Origin: Bacteroidota bacterium
GTDB lineage: Bacteria > Bacteroidota > Bacteroidia > Sphingobacteriales > Sphingobacteriaceae
Assembly: GCA_013286985.1 (NCBI GenBank)
Contig: JABDEQ010000042.1
Location: 13,447 to 22,784 of the forward strand
DNA: 9,338 bases
Direction: 5' to 3'
The translations under genes were made by a program, and so were the position numbers. The notes below the pieces were generated by a model that ran no database searches, was not told where the DNA came from, and saw nothing but the letters and a program-made list of their open reading frames with translations. Below, in pieces: positions 6,423 to 9,338 of the stretch (within the stretch, counting starts at the first letter, position 1; every line of letters begins with the position of its first letter).

Positions 6423-6791
6423 TTATAGTTTCACAAAGGTGCCTTTGAATTTAAAGCTGAGGACATCGTGAAAAACAAAACTGGCGATAACATGTAAAAG
6501 ATTATCGTCGGTTTGATTATAGGACAATTCTAATTCAAGGAGATTATCAATTTGCGGATCAATTAAGCCTAAAAATTTAATCTGATCCGCTTTTTTTAGG
6601 CGTATAGTATAACCGAGCGAACTTTCCAGCACTTCCTTTACCATTTGCAACATTACCGCACCGGGCAATACCGGTTGCCCCGGGAAATGCCCTTCAAAAA
6701 CTTGATGACTTTTATCAATACCCAGAACAGCCTTCAACACTCCATCTTGATGACTGAGGGAATCTATTTTATAAAGATTGTCTTTCAGCAT
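6423..6791 (-). CDS. 3-hydroxyacyl-ACP dehydratase-like hot-dog protein (FabZ/ApeI type)
   Basis: A 122-residue single hot-dog-fold protein. The FabZ-type motif is clear at residues about 29-41 (Phe-Glu-Gly-His-Phe-Pro-Gly, then Pro-Val-Leu-Pro-Gly), and His in Gly-His-Phe is the expected catalytic histidine. Where FabZ has a catalytic Glu five residues after Pro-Gly, this protein has Gln (Met-Leu-Gln). The acid is therefore missing or supplied elsewhere; I recall relatives in Bacteroidota pigment clusters having Gln here too. The role is dehydration of 3-hydroxyacyl-ACP to the trans-2-enoyl unit, repeated to make the polyene. I chose the ATG at 6791 over the in-frame TTG at 6803, which overlaps the preceding stop; this leaves a 5-base gap after the chain-length factor. 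It is the last gene of the minus-strand operon. Confidence 0.85.
   Translation of the reverse strand: MLKDNLYKIDSLSHQDGVLKAVLGIDKSHQVFEGHFPGQPVLPGAVMLQMVKEVLESSLGYTIRLKKADQIKFLGLIDPQIDNLLELELSYNQTDDNLLHVIASFVFHDVLSFKFKGTFVKL
6554..6601. repeat. Interleaved inverted repeats (pseudoknot-like order)
   Basis: Two perfect inverted repeats are interlaced inside the dehydratase gene. GCGGATC (6554-6560) pairs with GATCCGC (6584-6590), and GCCTAAAAA (6567-6575) pairs with TTTTTAGGC (6593-6601). The a-b-a'-b' order could form an H-type pseudoknot in either transcript. It may be only a by-product of AT-rich codons. Confidence 0.35.
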
Positions 6792-6796
6792 ATTAT

Positions 6797-7861
6797 TTAA
6801 CAAGCTGTTAATAGCATTAAAGAATGGTAGGTATTAAAATAATGATTGTAGATCAGGATTTTTTTTGGAGGATCAGTATTCACCTCATCCTCAATAGTAA
6901 CAGCAGGCACTTCTCCCCTTTTGATGATATTGGCCGCAAGCCATAAGCCAAAGGACGATGCCGTTGGATACTCGCCGCATAGGTGTTTAAAGTTTGCCAA
7001 TGAAACGTTGCTAAATACCGACTGATTTAACTGATCATAAACAGCATCATTTTTTAGATCGCCATTTTTCCCGGTAATTACCAAATCTATATCTTCAATT
7101 GTTAAATTGTGTTGTTCTAAAAACAGAACTATTCTTCTTTCAACTTCTTCAATATTTTCGGGCTTGTAAAAGGTTTGTACACCCTTAAACTCTGCTAAAT
7201 TGTCTGTATTTTCTTTATTGCTTAATAAAAAGAACACAGCTCCTTCCCCTCCTATTGAGCCTTTTGATGAAGTATTGAAAATAGACAAATTATCAACAGG
7301 CCATCTTTTATATAAACCTAAACGGGTTAAAATAGTAAAGCTGGCGTCTGTCAGCTCTTCTGTGCCGCCTACTAATATATTGTCGGCTTCATTTTCATTT
7401 AAAAGCATAACAGCATCAAGTAAAGCGCTTTCAAATGATACGCCTTTATGCACAAAAGTGCTGTTATAATTGTGGCATTTAAGCAATAGGGCTATTTGTG
7501 CAGCCACAGTATTGTGGGTTGATTGAATAAAGGCAGTTGGCGGCAGCATTTCTTCTTCCATCTCAATCATCCTGTTTAAAAAAGATACGGTATCATCTAA
7601 GCAACCAAAAGCAGTACCGGTTATTATGGCACCAGGCATTTCAACCTCCCCTTGGTTTAAACAAGCCTTTGCAGAAGCTACACCCATTTTTATTACATGG
7701 CTCATCCGCCTGATAGCCTTTGCATCAATGAATTTACTATAATCGGGGTCAATAGCTGATAAGCGCGTGCCGAAATATTCAGCAGGCTCCGTTAAGAATT
7801 CTATATTTTCGAATGTATTTTGCGGTGATACCGCCGCTGATGAACGGATATATATCTTCAT
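6797..7861 (-). CDS. Ketosynthase-like chain-length factor (catalytically dead KS partner)
   Basis: A 354-residue beta-ketoacyl-synthase-fold protein (KAS II family) lacking the catalytic residues. The nucleophile elbow, where FabF has Thr-Ala-Cys-Ser-Ser, reads Lys-Gly-Val-Ser-Phe-Glu (139-144). The first His (His-Gly-Thr-Gly-Thr) is replaced by Thr-Gly-Lys-Asn (263-266), and the second (Gly-His) by Gly-Glu297, although the nearby Lys292 is kept. This is the pattern of chain-length factors in type II polyketide and aryl-polyene systems, which dimerise with an active ketosynthase and set chain length. It starts one base after the FabF-type gene stops (TAA-A-ATG), which supports equimolar expression and heterodimer formation. 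At 354 residues it is shorter than FabF (about 410), with compact loops. I infer control of polyene length; an ordinary active synthase is excluded. Confidence 0.88.
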   Translation of the reverse strand: MKIYIRSSAAVSPQNTFENIEFLTEPAEYFGTRLSAIDPDYSKFIDAKAIRRMSHVIKMGVASAKACLNQGEVEMPGAIITGTAFGCLDDTVSFLNRMIEMEEEMLPPTAFIQSTHNTVAAQIALLLKCHNYNSTFVHKGVSFESALLDAVMLLNENEADNILVGGTEELTDASFTILTRLGLYKRWPVDNLSIFNTSSKGSIGGEGAVFFLLSNKENTDNLAEFKGVQTFYKPENIEEVERRIVLFLEQHNLTIEDIDLVITGKNGDLKNDAVYDQLNQSVFSNVSLANFKHLCGEYPTASSFGLWLAANIIKRGEVPAVTIEDEVNTDPPKKILIYNHYFNTYHSLMLLTAC

Positions 7862-7862
7862 T

Positions 7863-9338
7863 TTAAATCTTCGAGAATATTAACGATGTACAGTTACCCC
7901 CAAACCCGAAGGAATTAGACATAACATGATCTATTTGTTTCCCTTTTAGAAATTTAGTTTCGGGACTGAACGGAACTTCATTCATCCGCGTTTCAAACCT
8001 TAAATTCGGATAAATTAAGCCGTGTTTAACAGCAAGAGCAGAAAAAACAGCTTCAATTCCACCGCTGGCGCCCAATGTATGCCCGGTAAATGATTTGGTT
8101 GAGCTCAAAGGCGGGTAATGCGGATCAAACAGGCGTTTAACCGCAGTACCTTCTGCGCTATCATTATTTGGCGTGCCCGTGCCGTGTAAATTAATATAAC
8201 TGATATCAGCAGGTTGAAGATTCGCCTTTCTCAACGCGCCTTTCATAGCCAGGTATGACCCTGTACCATCCGGTGACGAAGCTGTTTGATGATAGGCGTC
8301 ATTGCTGTTATTATATCCGCTTAGTTTGCAATAAGGATCATTTTTAAGCGTTTTTGCAACTTTTTCGGACACCAGCACTACATAACCTGCGCCTTCGCCC
8401 AAATTCAAACCCTGCCGGTTTTCATCAAAAGGTTTGCAAAAGCTTTTATCTAAAATCATCAGCGTATTAAAGCCATTTAAGGTAAACTTGGTCAAAGCAT
8501 CTGCACCACCGGCAACTACTACGTCAAGCAGGCCATTTTTTATTAGCCTCGCACCATAAAATATGGAATTAGCCGATGATGAACAGGCAGTGCTTATAGT
8601 AGTTATATAATCTTTTATTCCCAGTTGATCAGCAATTGCTTCTGTTACACTTCCGCATTCATGGTCGAATACATTTCGCAATTTTCCCTTTTTATTATCC
8701 GCAAGGAATGGAATAAAAAACTCCTCACTTTTGTCCATGCCCCCTACCGTATTGGCAGATATAAAACCGGTACGCAAAGACGCGAGACCTGGAATTGCCG
8801 CATCATTTAAAGCTTCTTTTGCAGCTAAAACACCCAACAAGGTGGTACGGCTAATATCAGCGGGTAATCCGGTCATTTCTGAAAGCTCATTATTGGTAAA
8901 CTTCACCTCCGCAACAGGCAAATTATTGCGGTGAATTGTTTGCATATGGGTAATATCACCTATTCCATGTTTTTCGCTTTCAAAAGCAGCAAGGCATTCA
9001 ACAGTATTATTTCCAATTGCCGAAATTACTCCAACCCCGGCAACATAAACATCAGCTGAGTTTGAAGTCGCTTCTTTATTATCAAATGTCATATCCATTT
9101 GCTCTTTTGTAAAAGAAATTGATTTTTCATTCTTATCTTTTTCAATCAAAAACAGCGCTGCTTTATAATCCTCGCCTGTTAACTCAATCCATCCGCAAAT
9201 ACAAACCTGTAACAAATTGTTGTCAAACAAATTACTGACGTAGTCTTCTATAAATTCAGCATTAAAGTGCTCAAATACAAAAAATGCATCTTCGCCTTTA
9301 AAATTATTTCTGATACATATTTCGCCGGTAACAATATT
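7863..9338 (-). CDS. Beta-ketoacyl-ACP synthase (FabF/KAS II type), 5'-partial at window edge, apparently fused to an upstream KS-like segment
   Basis: The C-terminal ~410 residues are a complete FabF-type ketosynthase beginning Val-Tyr-Val-Ala-Gly-Val-Gly-Val. Counting from the in-frame TTG at 9230, the active residues are Cys216 (Ser-Thr-Ala-Cys-Ser-Ser), His349 (His-Gly-Thr-Gly-Thr), Lys379 and His384 (Gly-His-Thr-Leu-Gly-Ala-Ser-Gly), plus a normal C-terminal Gly-Phe-Gly-Gly-Asn. The triad is intact, so this should be the catalytic partner of the adjacent chain-length factor, extending ACP-bound chains with malonyl units. The frame stays open through 9338 with no stop, and the extra N-terminal part looks like a degenerate ketosynthase piece. 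If the protein is not a fusion, it would start at ATG 9098 or 9092 (ending at 7863, about 410 residues), which is normal FabF length. Function is certain; the N-terminus is not. Confidence 0.9.
   Translation of the reverse strand, partial: NIVTGEICIRNNFKGEDAFFVFEHFNAEFIEDYVSNLFDNNLLQVCICGWIELTGEDYKAALFLIEKDKNEKSISFTKEQMDMTFDNKEATSNSADVYVAGVGVISAIGNNTVECLAAFESEKHGIGDITHMQTIHRNNLPVAEVKFTNNELSEMTGLPADISRTTLLGVLAAKEALNDAAIPGLASLRTGFISANTVGGMDKSEEFFIPFLADNKKGKLRNVFDHECGSVTEAIADQLGIKDYITTISTACSSSANSIFYGARLIKNGLLDVVVAGGADALTKFTLNGFNTLMILDKSFCKPFDENRQGLNLGEGAGYVVLVSEKVAKTLKNDPYCKLSGYNNSNDAYHQTASSPDGTGSYLAMKGALRKANLQPADISYINLHGTGTPNNDSAEGTAVKRLFDPHYPPLSSTKSFTGHTLGASGGIEAVFSALAVKHGLIYPNLRFETRMNEVPFSPETKFLKGKQIDHVMSNSFGFGGNCTSLIFSKI
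9099..9338 (-). other. Partial KS-like domain lacking the active cysteine, in frame with the FabF-type gene
   Basis: These 80 codons precede the first plausible FabF ATG (9098) in the same frame. They read like the middle of a ketosynthase N-terminal half. Asn-Ile-Val-Thr-Gly-Glu, then Phe-Lys-Gly-Glu-Asp-Ala-Phe-Phe, align with the stretch before the nucleophile. However, Glu-His-Phe-Asn-Ala stands where Thr-Ala-Cys-Ser would be. The later Val-Cys-Ile-Cys-Gly-Trp-Ile-Glu matches the Ala-Gly-Gly-Ala-Glu strand, and Phe-Leu-Ile-Glu-Lys-Asp looks like a protein's final strand. I associate such short, Cys-less KS-like proteins with flexirubin clusters, where I expect them as separate genes. The rest lies outside the window. 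Confidence 0.55.

Noticed and set aside
6792..6803. TTG at 6803 as the dehydratase start (126 residues)
   Set aside because: It would overlap the chain-length factor stop. The ATG at 6791 gives the natural N-terminus with a 5-base gap.
1..9338. CRISPR array, tRNA/rRNA genes, insertion sequence or transposase, tandem repeats
   Set aside because: No regularly spaced repeats, tRNA-like cloverleaf, transposase motif or IS terminal repeats were seen. The only long repeat is the 42-bp inverted pair.

Overview
The window looks like a piece of a flexirubin-type pigment (dialkylresorcinol plus aryl-polyene) gene cluster from a Bacteroidota bacterium. The evidence is an adjacent DarA/DarB pair, a type II ketosynthase / chain-length-factor / dehydratase / acyl carrier protein (ACP) set, moderate AT-richness, nearly absent Shine-Dalgarno sequences, and a TAnnTTTG-type -7 promoter element. 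A Sphingobacteriia- or Chitinophagia-like host would fit, but the genus cannot be fixed from this sequence alone.

Layout. A plus-strand operon (143-6416) is packed almost without gaps. It runs: a small secreted protein of unknown function; DarA (flavodoxin-like, resorcinol aromatase); DarB (KAS III-like condensing enzyme and cyclase); a 135-residue conserved-looking protein of unknown function; a BtrH-type cysteine acyltransferase-like protein; an ABC ATPase; an ABC-2 permease; and an ACP. Spacings range from +11 bases to a 17-base overlap. Six bases after the ACP stop, a second operon arrives convergently on the minus strand (9338 down to 6423): a FabF-type ketosynthase whose frame is open to the window edge, a ketosynthase-like chain-length factor that has lost all catalytic residues, and a FabZ/hot-dog dehydratase-like protein.

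Inferred teamwork. The minus-strand ketosynthase, chain-length factor and dehydratase, with the plus-strand ACP, would extend and dehydrate an aryl-primed chain into a polyene. DarB joins two acyl units into a cyclohexanedione and DarA oxidises this to a dialkylresorcinol. The BtrH-like enzyme is an attractive candidate for moving the polyene acyl chain from the ACP onto the resorcinol, and the ABC transporter is a candidate exporter toward the envelope. Ketoreductase, aryl starter (tyrosine ammonia-lyase, CoA ligase) and tailoring genes are not in this window.

Most unusual points. (1) The first 42 bases are an exact inverted copy of an internal piece of darA (685-726). (2) The ketosynthase reads without a stop into an upstream segment that resembles a Cys-less half-ketosynthase, implying a fusion or a masked gene boundary. 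(3) A BtrH-like enzyme sits between the resorcinol genes and the transporter/ACP genes.
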